NCBI GenBank assembly: GCA_041650795.1 | Contig: JBAZKK010000004.1 | Coordinates: 9,433-73,432 of the forward strand | Source of the DNA: JBAZKK01 sp041650795 | GTDB taxonomy: Bacteria; Omnitrophota; Gorgyraeia; Gygaellales; Profunditerraquicolaceae | Length of the DNA stretch: 64,000 bases | Direction: 5' to 3' | In this document: positions 40,838 to 49,760 of the stretch, in pieces | Numbering within the stretch: position 1 is the stretch's first letter | Layout of the letters: every line of letters starts with the position of its first letter | Program-made: the position numbers and the translations under genes | Notes under the pieces: model-generated | What the model was told of the DNA's origin: nothing | The model's database searches: none | Seen by the model: only the letters and a program-made list of their open reading frames with translations

Positions 40838-42634
40838 ATGAAGGTCCAGAGAAAAATAATTTTATTATTAGTGCTGCTTAGCGCTATATTCATCGCGGGA
40901 AGGTATTTGTATCAGCTTTCCGAAAACAAAAAAGCGGAACTTATTTTTAAGGAAGACAGGGATGAAAAAAATACCTACCTGAGCAAGATCGTGGAACTTA
41001 AGGGCCTGAACCTTCAGGCGTTGGCATTCGATTACACCTATTGGGATGAAATGGTGAATTTCATCCGCAGCAGCGATTTGGTATGGGCTAGGAAGATGCT
41101 CACCGACAACGTTCTTGATACCTATCAAGCGGATGCCATATGGGTATATAAAACAGATTTATCCTTGCTTTATTCAGTAGCCGGGGAGGGCGACGCCAGC
41201 CTCAAGGAGTTCTCTATCCCTAAGGATGTCCTGGCTGGAATGTTTTTAAAGGAACGTTTCAGCCACTTTTTTGTAAATACCACCTTAGGGTTATTGGAGG
41301 TCCGCGGCGCTACAGTGCATCCTAGTTCGGACCCAAAGAGGGAAACCACCCTGCCTCAAGGATATTTCTTTACAGGCCGACTTTGGAGCAAAGGCTATCT
41401 TGCTGAGCTTGCTAATTTAATAGGAGGCAAGATTGAGGTCGTAAGACCAGAACAGGCTCCTCCTGTCTCTCGCGGTATTTTAGAGAGCACCATGTTCTTT
41501 TCAAGAGAGTTTAACGATTGGAGCGGGGAGCCGGTAGCTCGTCTTAATGTTAGGGTGGAGTCCAAGAAGATAGAGGCTTTTAAGTCATTTTCAAAAAATA
41601 CGGTTATACTATTTATCCTTTTCCTCGCAAGCATCTTGTTTGTCGTAATGTCGGTTCTTATAACATCGGTGAATATCCCCCTGGCTATGATCTCGCGGGC
41701 ACTCAAGACTGAAGATTCAGGAAAACTCCGCAGTTTGGAAAACGACACGAGCGAGTTCGGGGATATCTCCCGGTTGATAGCCAGATTTTTCAGGCAAAAA
41801 GGAGAACTGGTTAAGGAAGTGCAGGAACGCAGGGAGGCAGAAAAGAAGCTTCAGGAATCATACGCCAGGCTTAAGGAGGCGCAGGAGCAGCTTATCCAGG
41901 CCGAAAAATTAAACGCCGTAGGTCAGCTGGCCAGCGGCGTAGCACATGAGGTCAGGAATCCATTGGGCATAATATTGCAGGGGGTCAATTATCTTGAGCA
42001 GAAAATACCGGCGGAGCAAAGGGATACCTTTGAAACCCTGGCCATGATTAAGGAGAGCGTGGGAAGGGCGGATAAGATTATAAATACGCTCCTGGACTTT
42101 TCCAAATCCAAGAGGCTGAACCTGGAGCCGGAAAATATAAATTCTATCCTGGAAACCTCCCTGAATCTGGTAAAAACCAGGTTTAAATCCGATAAGATAG
42201 CTGTCGTAAAAGAAATGAATAAGGATGTGCCAGATGTCCTGGCGGATAAAAACAAGATGGAGCAGGTATTCATTAATATATTATTGAACGCCTTCCAGGC
42301 TATCGAAGACACCGGCAGGATAACGATACGCACTTACGATAAAAAATTAGGAGAAATAAAAAACGGCATAGGTAAAAGAGCGAGCGATAATTTTAGGATC
42401 GGGGAGACGGCGGTAATAGTCGAGATTGAAGATACTGGTTCCGGCATCCCCGAAGAGACCCTTAACAAGATCTTCGACCCCTTCTTTACTACGAAGGGGC
42501 CTCTGGGAGGGGCCGGGTTGGGTTTGTCGGTAAGCAGGAATATAATCCATATGCATCGGGGGGTGATATACGTGGAGAGTGTCTCAGGCAAAGGAACCAG
42601 GATAACCCTTGTTTTAAAAATAGCGAGGAGATAA
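40838..42634 (+). CDS. CHASE4-domain sensor histidine kinase
   Basis: 598 aa membrane kinase. One N-terminal helix (residues about 7-24), an extracytoplasmic CHASE4-like domain (about 25-245; LQALAFDYTYWDEMVNFI and DAIWVYKTDLSLLYSV), a second helix (about 252-275), a linker and a coiled coil (KEVQERREAEKKLQESYARLKEAQEQL). HisKA H-box LASGVAHEVRNPLG with phospho-acceptor His370, then HATPase with N-box INILLNAFQAI, DTGSGIPEE and GLGLSVSRNIIHMHRG. Signal unknown. It pairs with the receiver protein 4 nt downstream. Confidence 0.93.
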   Translation: MKVQRKIILLLVLLSAIFIAGRYLYQLSENKKAELIFKEDRDEKNTYLSKIVELKGLNLQALAFDYTYWDEMVNFIRSSDLVWARKMLTDNVLDTYQADAIWVYKTDLSLLYSVAGEGDASLKEFSIPKDVLAGMFLKERFSHFFVNTTLGLLEVRGATVHPSSDPKRETTLPQGYFFTGRLWSKGYLAELANLIGGKIEVVRPEQAPPVSRGILESTMFFSREFNDWSGEPVARLNVRVESKKIEAFKSFSKNTVILFILFLASILFVVMSVLITSVNIPLAMISRALKTEDSGKLRSLENDTSEFGDISRLIARFFRQKGELVKEVQERREAEKKLQESYARLKEAQEQLIQAEKLNAVGQLASGVAHEVRNPLGIILQGVNYLEQKIPAEQRDTFETLAMIKESVGRADKIINTLLDFSKSKRLNLEPENINSILETSLNLVKTRFKSDKIAVVKEMNKDVPDVLADKNKMEQVFINILLNAFQAIEDTGRITIRTYDKKLGEIKNGIGKRASDNFRIGETAVIVEIEDTGSGIPEETLNKIFDPFFTTKGPLGGAGLGLSVSRNIIHMHRGVIYVESVSGKGTRITLVLKIARR

Positions 42635-42638
42635 TCCG

Positions 42639-43028
42639 ATGATGAAGAAGAGGATATTGCTTATTGACGACGAAGAGAATTTTACAAAACTGGTAAAGTT
42701 TAACCTTGAAGGGACAGGAAGGTATGAGGTTAGAACGGAGAATACTGGTTCGCGCGGGCTTGCCGTTGCCAAGGAATTCAAACCGGACCTGGTTTTATTG
42801 GACGTCATGATGCCTGAGATTGATGGGGGAGAGGTGTGTTATCAGCTGGATAGCGATGAGGAGACCAACGATATTCCGGTTGTATTTTTGACTGCAGCCG
42901 TAGATAAGCAAGAAGTGGAGAACAGCAGTGGTGTAATAGGGGGGCGCTCTTTTATAGCTAAACCGGTGAGCCTGGAGAAGCTGGTTGAGTTTATTGAGAA
43001 GAATATCCGTGGTTCGGTTTCAGAGTAG
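42639..43028 (+). CDS. Single-domain response regulator
   Basis: 129 aa, only a receiver domain: acidic pair LLIDDEEN, phospho-acceptor Asp55 in LVLLDVMMPE, Thr in VFLTAAVD and Lys in SFIAKPVS. With no output domain it must act by protein contact or in a phosphorelay. It starts 4 nt after the kinase stop at ATG-ATG. No chemotaxis or diguanylate cyclase gene is nearby to suggest a target. Confidence 0.92.
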   Translation: MMKKRILLIDDEENFTKLVKFNLEGTGRYEVRTENTGSRGLAVAKEFKPDLVLLDVMMPEIDGGEVCYQLDSDEETNDIPVVFLTAAVDKQEVENSSGVIGGRSFIAKPVSLEKLVEFIEKNIRGSVSE

Positions 43029-43058
43029 CTTTAAGGCCTGTCCCGTCTAAAATAATCA

Positions 43059-43087
43059 TTGACAATTCGGCAGCACGGGTGTAAAAT
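43059..43087 (+). promoter_or_regulatory. Predicted promoter for guaB3-guaA
   Basis: TTGACA (43059-43064), 17-nt spacer, TAAAAT (43082-43087). Leader of about 85 nt to the guaB3 ATG, AT-rich, with SD AAAGGAGAGG. No clear purine-type riboswitch is visible in it. Confidence 0.75.
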
Positions 43088-43176
43088 CTGTCTCAATCAT
43101 TTCTTAAGGCATCCCCAAAATAGGATTTTTTGAATATAACTCACTGAAAAATAATAAGTTATAAAGGAGAGGCATT

Positions 43177-44337
43177 ATGGCGGAATGGATAGGTATAGGC
43201 AGGCGGGCGCGCCGTTGTTATGGCTTTGACGAAGTAGCTTTGGTGCCGGGGGCCGAGACCGTTAATCCCAATGAGGTGGATACTTCTTTTGAAATCGCAG
43301 GCAAGAGATTCAAGGTTCCCATCTTGGCTGCGGCCATGGATGGGGTGGTGGATGTGCGTTTTGCAGTAGAGATGTCAAGGTTGGGAGGCATCGCGGTCTT
43401 AAATCTTGACGGGGTGCAAACCCGTTACGATGACCCCGATGGTGTCCTGGAGCAGATATCCAGGGCAACCCCCCAGAAAGCCACCGAGCTGATACAGTCG
43501 GTATATACCACTCCCATTAAGGAAAAATTAATCTCCAAGAGGGTTAGCGAGATTAAAAAGAAGAAAGGCACGGCAGTGGTAAGCTGTATCCCCGCCCATG
43601 CCGAAAGGTTTTCACGGCTGGCGATCAATGCCGGAGCGGATATCTTCGTAGTGCAGTCTACGGTTACCACTACCAGGCACGTGGCAAGGGAATACAAGAG
43701 CCTGGACCTTTTTAAATTCTGCAAGTCCGTGAGGATTCCGGTGATTATCGGTAACTGCGTTACCTATGAAACTACAGTAGAGCTTATGAAGATCGGAGCC
43801 GGCGGGTTGTTGATAGGTGTCGGACCGGGGGCGGCGTGCACTACCCGCGGGGTCCTGGGGATAGGGGTGCCGCAGGTTACCGCTACCGTAGATGCCGCAG
43901 GGGCGCGCGATTTTTATTTTAAAAGGACTGGCAGGTATGTGCCTATCATTACCGATGGGGGCATGAACCGCGGAGGCGATATCTGCAAGGCCTTTGCCTG
44001 CGGAGCGGATGCGGTAATGATCGGCTCCAGCTTTGCCCGCGCAAAAGAAGCCCCGGGCAGGGGGTATCATTGGGGGATGGCTACCTCCCACGTGAATCTT
44101 CCGCGCGGGACCCGTATTAACGTCGGCACAACCGGCAGTTTGAAGGAAATCCTTTTCGGCCCGGCGAGGGTAGACGACGGTTCGCAAAACCTGATCGGGG
44201 CGCTAAAGACATCAATGGGGTCATTGGGCGCTTCAAGCCTGAAGGAAATGCACGACGTGGAAATTATTATTGCTCCGTCTATCCAAACAGAGGGCAAGAT
44301 ATTCCAGATCAGCCAGGGGATAGGGATGGGCAAATGA
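43177..44337 (+). CDS. guaB3: IMP dehydrogenase, GuaB3 type (no CBS domains)
   Basis: NAD-dependent oxidation of IMP to XMP, the first step to GMP. 386 aa TIM barrel without the CBS pair found in canonical GuaB (about 490 aa). The catalytic loop is VGPGAACTTRGVLGIGVPQ with the substrate Cys; ITDGGMNRGGDICKAFACGADAVMIGS and LAAAMDGVVDVRFAVEM match the GuaB3 family known from actinobacteria and cyanobacteria. Direct coupling to guaA (ATGA overlap) supports a real IMPDH role over GMP reductase. Confidence 0.88.
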   Translation: MAEWIGIGRRARRCYGFDEVALVPGAETVNPNEVDTSFEIAGKRFKVPILAAAMDGVVDVRFAVEMSRLGGIAVLNLDGVQTRYDDPDGVLEQISRATPQKATELIQSVYTTPIKEKLISKRVSEIKKKKGTAVVSCIPAHAERFSRLAINAGADIFVVQSTVTTTRHVAREYKSLDLFKFCKSVRIPVIIGNCVTYETTVELMKIGAGGLLIGVGPGAACTTRGVLGIGVPQVTATVDAAGARDFYFKRTGRYVPIITDGGMNRGGDICKAFACGADAVMIGSSFARAKEAPGRGYHWGMATSHVNLPRGTRINVGTTGSLKEILFGPARVDDGSQNLIGALKTSMGSLGASSLKEMHDVEIIIAPSIQTEGKIFQISQGIGMGK

Positions 44338-45875
44338 CCAGACAAACAATACTGATTCTGGATTTCGGCTCCCAGTATACCCAGTTGATAGCCAGGCGGG
44401 TGCGTGAAAATAAGGTTTTCTCGCGCATCATACCTTATCATACCACGGCGGAGGAGATTGCCGAGCTTTCACCGAAAGGGATTATTCTTTCCGGAGGGCC
44501 GGCTTCGGTGTTGGATAAAAAGAGCCCCCAGCCGGATAAGAAGATCTTTAAATTAGGCATCCCGGTGCTGGGGATTTGTTATGGCATGCAGCTTATCGCC
44601 GAGATGCTCGGAGGCAAGGTTAAGCATACCAGCGGACGCGAATACGGCAAGACCGAGCTTTTTGTAGATTATAACCGCGACCTCTTCAGCCATATGCCGG
44701 GGAATTTTACCTGTTGGGCCAGCCACGGGGATTATCTTAAGAAATTGCCACCGGCCTTCAAGGTGATTGCGCATACCGCCAATGCCCCGATTGCCGCGAT
44801 CGCCAATCCGGCCAGGAAGATATTCGCGGTGCAGTTTCACCCCGAGGTTACCCATACCGAAAAAGGCAGCCAGATTATCAGCAATTTCCTTTTTAAGGTC
44901 TGCGGTTGCCTCGGCCGCTGGACCATGGAGTCTTTTGTCAAAGACAGCATTGCAGGCATCAAGAAGACCGTCGGCAAGGACAAGGTGGTCCTGGGGTTAA
45001 GCGGGGGGGTGGATTCATCAATAACCGCGATACTGTTACATAAGGCCATCGGGAGAAATTCGCGCTGTATCTTTATTGACAACGGGCTTCTTAGGAAAGA
45101 CGAACCCCAGCAGATACGCAAGGTATTTCAGAGTATGTTTCATCTGAACCTGGCTTATGTAGACAGGGGCAAGCGTTTCTTGAGCCGCTTAAAAGGTGTC
45201 ACCGACCCCGAGGCCAAGCGTAAGATTATCGGGGAGGAATTCGTCAAGGTCTTCGAAGAGGAGGCCGCCAAGGTCAAAGGGGTGAAATACCTTGCGCAGG
45301 GCACGCTTTATCCGGACGTGATTGAATCCATATCTGTAACGGGCGCGCCCTCCAGCCGCATCAAGAGCCACCATAATGTCGGCGGGCTTCCGCAGCATAT
45401 GAAATTAAAGCTTATCGAGCCGTTGCGCGATTTATTCAAAGACGAGGTCCGCCAGATAGGCAGGGAGATGGGCATCCCCGATAACATTATCTACCGTCAG
45501 CCTTTCCCGGGGCCGGGCCTGGCCATCCGCATTATCGGAGAGGTAACGACAGAGCGCTTGAATTTACTTCGTGAGGTTGACCAGCATGTTCTTGACGAAA
45601 TCCGCAGCGCCGGGCTATATGAACAGGTCTGGCAGTCCTTTGCGATACTCCTACCTATCAAGAGCGTCGGCGTGATGGGTGACGAGCGCACTTACGAGAA
45701 TGTGGCGGCGCTGCGCTGCGTCAGCAGCCTTGACGGCATGACCGCAGACTGGGTAAGGCTTCCTTACGAGGTACTGGAAAAAATCTCCAACCGTATCATC
45801 AATCACGTCAAAGGGGTAAACCGCGTGGTTTACGATATCTCATCAAAACCCCCGGCTACTATCGAGTGGGAATAA
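44334..45875 (+). CDS. guaA: GMP synthase (glutamine-hydrolysing)
   Basis: Aminates XMP to GMP. 513 aa: class I glutamine amidotransferase domain (LILDFGSQYTQLIARRVRE, catalytic Cys in GICYGMQLIAE, His/Glu in FHPEVTHTEKG), ATP-PP-loop GLSGGVDSSITAILLH, and a C-terminal dimerisation domain with RQPFPGPGLAIRIIGE ending SKPPATIEWE. The start ATG overlaps the guaB3 stop. Confidence 0.98.
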   Translation: MTRQTILILDFGSQYTQLIARRVRENKVFSRIIPYHTTAEEIAELSPKGIILSGGPASVLDKKSPQPDKKIFKLGIPVLGICYGMQLIAEMLGGKVKHTSGREYGKTELFVDYNRDLFSHMPGNFTCWASHGDYLKKLPPAFKVIAHTANAPIAAIANPARKIFAVQFHPEVTHTEKGSQIISNFLFKVCGCLGRWTMESFVKDSIAGIKKTVGKDKVVLGLSGGVDSSITAILLHKAIGRNSRCIFIDNGLLRKDEPQQIRKVFQSMFHLNLAYVDRGKRFLSRLKGVTDPEAKRKIIGEEFVKVFEEEAAKVKGVKYLAQGTLYPDVIESISVTGAPSSRIKSHHNVGGLPQHMKLKLIEPLRDLFKDEVRQIGREMGIPDNIIYRQPFPGPGLAIRIIGEVTTERLNLLREVDQHVLDEIRSAGLYEQVWQSFAILLPIKSVGVMGDERTYENVAALRCVSSLDGMTADWVRLPYEVLEKISNRIINHVKGVNRVVYDISSKPPATIEWE

Positions 45876-45889
45876 GGTAGCCTTTAGTT

Positions 45890-45931
45890 CATCGCAAGCC
45901 GTTTTTAGCCAAACAGGATGCGGCTGCGATG
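45890..45931 (+). other. Hairpin between guaA and dnaE
   Basis: CATCGC-(A)-AGCCG (45890-45901) pairs with CGGCT-GCGATG (45921-45931): 11 bp with one bulge and a loop of about 19 nt containing TTTTT. No U-tract follows, so it is not a standard terminator; it may protect the guaA mRNA end or pause polymerase. Confidence 0.4.
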
Positions 45932-45947
45932 AGCCCCGTAGGTAATA

Positions 45948-48900
45948 ATGCCGCGCTCTGATTTTATACACCTGCACCTGCACACCCAATACAGCCTCTT
46001 AGACGGCGCCTGCCGCATCCCGGAGCTTCTTGCGCTTGCCAGCCAATACAAGATGGACAGCCTTGCCATTACCGACCACGGCAATATGTTCGGGGCGATA
46101 GACTTTTACCTCAGCGCGCAAAAAGCCGGCATAAAACCGATTATCGGATGCGAGGTTTATATCGCTCCCCAGAGCCGCTTTGAAAAAAGCTCCAGCAGCA
46201 TCGAGGATGCCTCCTACCACCTTATTCTTCTCGCAAAGGACGAGACGGGTTACCAGAACCTCATGAAGCTGGTGTCGATAGGCTACCTTGAAGGGTTTTA
46301 TTACCGCCCGCGCATTGATAAGGAATCACTGGCTAAATACCACGAAGGCCTGATTGCCTTAAGCTCATGCCTGAAGGGCGAGATCCCCTCTTTGCTGGAG
46401 GAGCGCCGTTTTAATGATGCGCTTAAGGTCGCGGACGATTACCTGCAGATTATGGGTAAGGATAATTTTTATCTGGAATTGCAGGAAAACCGCATACCCG
46501 AACAGCGGCTGGTTAACGAGGGGCTTATCAGGATATCCCGGGAATTAAATATCCCCCTGGTCGCCACTAACGACGTGCATTATCTTAATAAGGAGCATGC
46601 CGCAAGCCATGAGGCGCTCCTGTGCATCCAGACCCAGACTACCATGGATGACCCCAACCGCATGCGCTTTCAGACCGAGGAATTCTATTTTAAATCGCCG
46701 CAGGAGATGCAGGATAATTTCAAGGATGTCCCCCATGCCATTGCCAACACCGTTGAGATTGCCGCAAGATGCAACCTGGAACTGGACTTCAGCCGCATCC
46801 ATTTACCGCGGTATGAGGCCCCTATCGGCAAGACCAAGGAGGACTTTTTGAAGGAGCTTTGCGATAAAGGGCTGGCTGTCAGGTTTAAGGGGGCGGAAAA
46901 CGGGATAAAGGAGCGCCTGGAGCACGAATTAAGGATTATCAAGGAGATGGGGTTTACCAGTTATTTTCTGATTGTTTGGGATTTTATCCACTATGCCAAG
47001 AGCCAGGGGATACCGGTAGGGCCGGGGCGCGGCAGTGCTGCCGGCAGCATCGTCAGCTATCTCTTGGGCATTACTGATATTGATCCTCTCCGATACGGGC
47101 TGCTCTTTGAGAGGTTTCTTAACCCCGAGCGTATCGGGCTGCCGGATATCGATATCGATTTTTGCTATGAGAGAAGGCAGGAGGTTATCGATTACGTTAC
47201 GAATAAGTATGGCCGCGGGAACGTAGCGCAGATCATCACCTTCGGGACAATGCAGGCGCGCGGAGTAGTGCGCGATGTGGGGAGGGTGATGGGGATGAGT
47301 TACGCCGACGTTGACCGTATAGCAAAGATGATCCCGCCCGACCCCAACATTACCCTTAAGGATGCCCTGGAGAGCGAAGCGGAATTGAAGAGTCTTTATA
47401 AGACCCAGTCCCAGCTTACGCAGTTGATTGATACTGCCCTTTCCCTGGAGGGCCTCAACCGGCACGCCTCGGTTCATGCGGCAGGGGTGGTTATCGCGGA
47501 TAAGCCGCTGGATAATTACATGCCTCTCTTTAAGAGCCAGGATGACCAGATTACCACGGGTTACAGCATGAAGGCGCTGGAGAAGATAGGCTTGCTAAAG
47601 GTGGATTTCCTGGGCCTCAGGACTTTGACCGTAATTGACCAGACCGTCAAGATTATTAAAGACTCGCGCGCAAAGGACATAGGCATCAAGGAACTTCCGC
47701 TGGACGACCCAAAGACCTACCAGCTTCTCTCAAGCGCCCGGACGGTAGGGGTATTCCAGGTAGAGAGTTCCGGGATGCGAGACCTCCTGCGCAAGCTCGA
47801 GCCCAGTTGTTTCGACGACCTGATTGCGTTATTGGCCCTTTACCGCCCCGGACCGATCGGCTCCGGCATGCTCGATGATTTTATGCAGCGCAAGCACAAC
47901 CGCGTTCCCATCAAATACGACCACCCAAAGCTCGAGAGCATACTCAAGGAAACATACGGGATTATGGTTTACCAGGAGCAGATCATGCAGGCAGCCAATG
48001 CCCTGGCGGGATTCAGCTTTGCCGAGGCAGACCTCCTGCGCCGCGCAATGAGCAAGAAGATCCCGGAGGTCATGGAAAAACAGCGTATTAATTTTGTTTC
48101 CGGATGCCTGAAGAACAGCATCAAGGAGTCCATTGCAAACAAGATATTCGATTTGATAGAATATTTTTCGGGTTACGGTTTCAATAAGTCACACAGCGCC
48201 GCATATGCCCTGATATCCTACCGGACCGCATACCTCAAGGCCAATTTCCCGGTGGAGTTTATGACCGCCCTCTTGACGTCAGAGCGCGACAATACCGATA
48301 AAATCGTAGAATATGTCAACGAAGCTAACCGCATGGGCATTAAAATATTGCCTCCGGATATCAATGAAAGCGACGCCCTATTCAAGGCGGTCGATGGGTC
48401 TACGATAAGATTCGGGCTGTTGGCTGTCAAGAACGTCGGAGGGGGCGCGATTGAATCCGTGGTAAGCGCAAGAAAGGAAGGCGGTTTTAAGTCCCTGGAG
48501 GATTTAGTGCAGCGCGTCGATTCCAGGCTCGTCAATCGCAAGGTTTTGGAGAGTCTGATAAAATGCGGCGCCATGGACAGGTTCGGCATGCCGCGGGCGC
48601 AGATGTTCGCGAGCCTGGAAAAATTACTGGAGATTTCCTCTAAAACCCAGCGCGATAAAGAAAAGGGGCAGATGTCATTTTTTGACCAGGGCCCTATTGC
48701 GGGAGGGTTCAAAGAGGTTGTAAGATTGCCGCAGATCAAGGAATGGCCCGAACCGCAGCTTCTGGCTTTTGAGAAGGAGATGCTTGGTTTCTATGTCAGC
48801 GGCCATCCGCTGGCGCGTTATGCCGGCCAGATCAGGCGTTTTGCATCGGTTTCTACCCGGAACCTCAGTCTCTGCCATGACGGCGACGAAATCAAGACTG

Positions 48901-49379
48901 TCGGCATGATATCTAAAATTAAACATACCATTACCCGCGCCAAACAGGAAAAAATGGCAATCCTGAAATTGGAGGACCTGGAAGGCGCGGTAGAGGTGCT
49001 GGTTTTTCCGCAGGCCTTTCAGAAGGTTTACCGTTATATCCAGCCCAGCAGCGTAGTGATGGTCAGGGGTAGGCTTAACCTTAAGGAGGAATCCCCCAAG
49101 ATTATCGCCAACGATCTGTTCCCCATTGAAGAGGTTTACCGGATTATCAGCGCCATGAATATCAATCTTTCCGGCATCAGAGAGAATCTTTTCGAGAGCC
49201 TTAAAACCCTATTGTCATCATCTCCCGGGAAAACCCCGGTTTATCTGCGCTTGGATACCCCGTCTAAGTCACGCATCCAGATGGTAGTAGGAAACGGCCT
49301 CTTCGTAGATCCTTCTGAGAGGCTAACCCAGGATATCGCTAATCTCCTGGGGGAGGATAGACTATCCCTGGTGATATAG
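45948..49379 (+). CDS. dnaE: DNA polymerase III alpha subunit DnaE
   Basis: Replicative polymerase, 1143 aa. N-terminal PHP domain (FIHLHLHTQYSLLDGACRI, ITDHGNMFG); palm with catalytic aspartates in GLPDIDIDFCYERR and LLKVDFLGLRTL; fingers/thumb with GPGRGSAAGSIVSY, HASVHAAGVVI, MVYQEQIMQAANALAGF, FSGYGFNKSHSAAYALISY; a late OB-fold (HTITRAKQEKMAILKLEDLEG-type strand) and a C-terminal domain. Type DnaE1, single gene. No separate PolC is seen. Confidence 0.98.
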   Translation: MPRSDFIHLHLHTQYSLLDGACRIPELLALASQYKMDSLAITDHGNMFGAIDFYLSAQKAGIKPIIGCEVYIAPQSRFEKSSSSIEDASYHLILLAKDETGYQNLMKLVSIGYLEGFYYRPRIDKESLAKYHEGLIALSSCLKGEIPSLLEERRFNDALKVADDYLQIMGKDNFYLELQENRIPEQRLVNEGLIRISRELNIPLVATNDVHYLNKEHAASHEALLCIQTQTTMDDPNRMRFQTEEFYFKSPQEMQDNFKDVPHAIANTVEIAARCNLELDFSRIHLPRYEAPIGKTKEDFLKELCDKGLAVRFKGAENGIKERLEHELRIIKEMGFTSYFLIVWDFIHYAKSQGIPVGPGRGSAAGSIVSYLLGITDIDPLRYGLLFERFLNPERIGLPDIDIDFCYERRQEVIDYVTNKYGRGNVAQIITFGTMQARGVVRDVGRVMGMSYADVDRIAKMIPPDPNITLKDALESEAELKSLYKTQSQLTQLIDTALSLEGLNRHASVHAAGVVIADKPLDNYMPLFKSQDDQITTGYSMKALEKIGLLKVDFLGLRTLTVIDQTVKIIKDSRAKDIGIKELPLDDPKTYQLLSSARTVGVFQVESSGMRDLLRKLEPSCFDDLIALLALYRPGPIGSGMLDDFMQRKHNRVPIKYDHPKLESILKETYGIMVYQEQIMQAANALAGFSFAEADLLRRAMSKKIPEVMEKQRINFVSGCLKNSIKESIANKIFDLIEYFSGYGFNKSHSAAYALISYRTAYLKANFPVEFMTALLTSERDNTDKIVEYVNEANRMGIKILPPDINESDALFKAVDGSTIRFGLLAVKNVGGGAIESVVSARKEGGFKSLEDLVQRVDSRLVNRKVLESLIKCGAMDRFGMPRAQMFASLEKLLEISSKTQRDKEKGQMSFFDQGPIAGGFKEVVRLPQIKEWPEPQLLAFEKEMLGFYVSGHPLARYAGQIRRFASVSTRNLSLCHDGDEIKTVGMISKIKHTITRAKQEKMAILKLEDLEGAVEVLVFPQAFQKVYRYIQPSSVVMVRGRLNLKEESPKIIANDLFPIEEVYRIISAMNINLSGIRENLFESLKTLLSSSPGKTPVYLRLDTPSKSRIQMVVGNGLFVDPSERLTQDIANLLGEDRLSLVI

Positions 49380-49400
49380 GCAATCTTGCTTAATCTTTGC

Positions 49401-49429
49401 TTGACATTGTAACTTTTTGATGTTATTGT
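49401..49429 (+). promoter_or_regulatory. Predicted promoter for the HU-like gene
   Basis: TTGACA (49401-49406), 17-nt spacer, TATTGT (49424-49429; 4 of 6 to consensus). SD GGGAGGTG follows just before the ATG at 49452. Confidence 0.55.
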
Positions 49430-49451
49430 AGTTATAAACGGGAGGTGCGCA

Positions 49452-49724
49452 ATGACAAAGAAGGATATAATACTTAGAGTTTCTGATGAAACCAGCCTTA
49501 AACAGATAGACGTAAAAAAGGTGGTCCAGAAAACATTTGATTGCATTGTGGAAGCCCTCGCAAGAGGCGAAAAGATAGAGCTGCGTAATTTTGGCGTGTT
49601 TAAGATAAAGCAGAGAAAGAGCCGCACCGGCCGGAATCCCCGTACCGGTCAGGTCGTTCCCGTCCCGCCCCGTAAGGTTGTAGTCTTTAAGCCAGGCTTA
49701 GAGATGAAGAAAAAGATGAGGTAG
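49452..49724 (+). CDS. HU/IHF-family DNA-binding protein
   Basis: 90-aa nucleoid protein: dimerising helices (TKKDIILRVSDETSLKQIDVKKVVQKTF), GEKIELRNFGVFKIKQR, and the DNA-minor-groove arm RKSRTGRNPRTGQVVPVPPRKVVVFKPG with the intercalating Pro. Slightly basic C-terminal end LEMKKKMR. HU and IHF subunits cannot be separated from this alone. Own promoter, separate from dnaE. Confidence 0.93.
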   Translation: MTKKDIILRVSDETSLKQIDVKKVVQKTFDCIVEALARGEKIELRNFGVFKIKQRKSRTGRNPRTGQVVPVPPRKVVVFKPGLEMKKKMR

Positions 49725-49760
49725 CCAACCGCCCACTTTTATCTTTAAAATAAAACCCTG

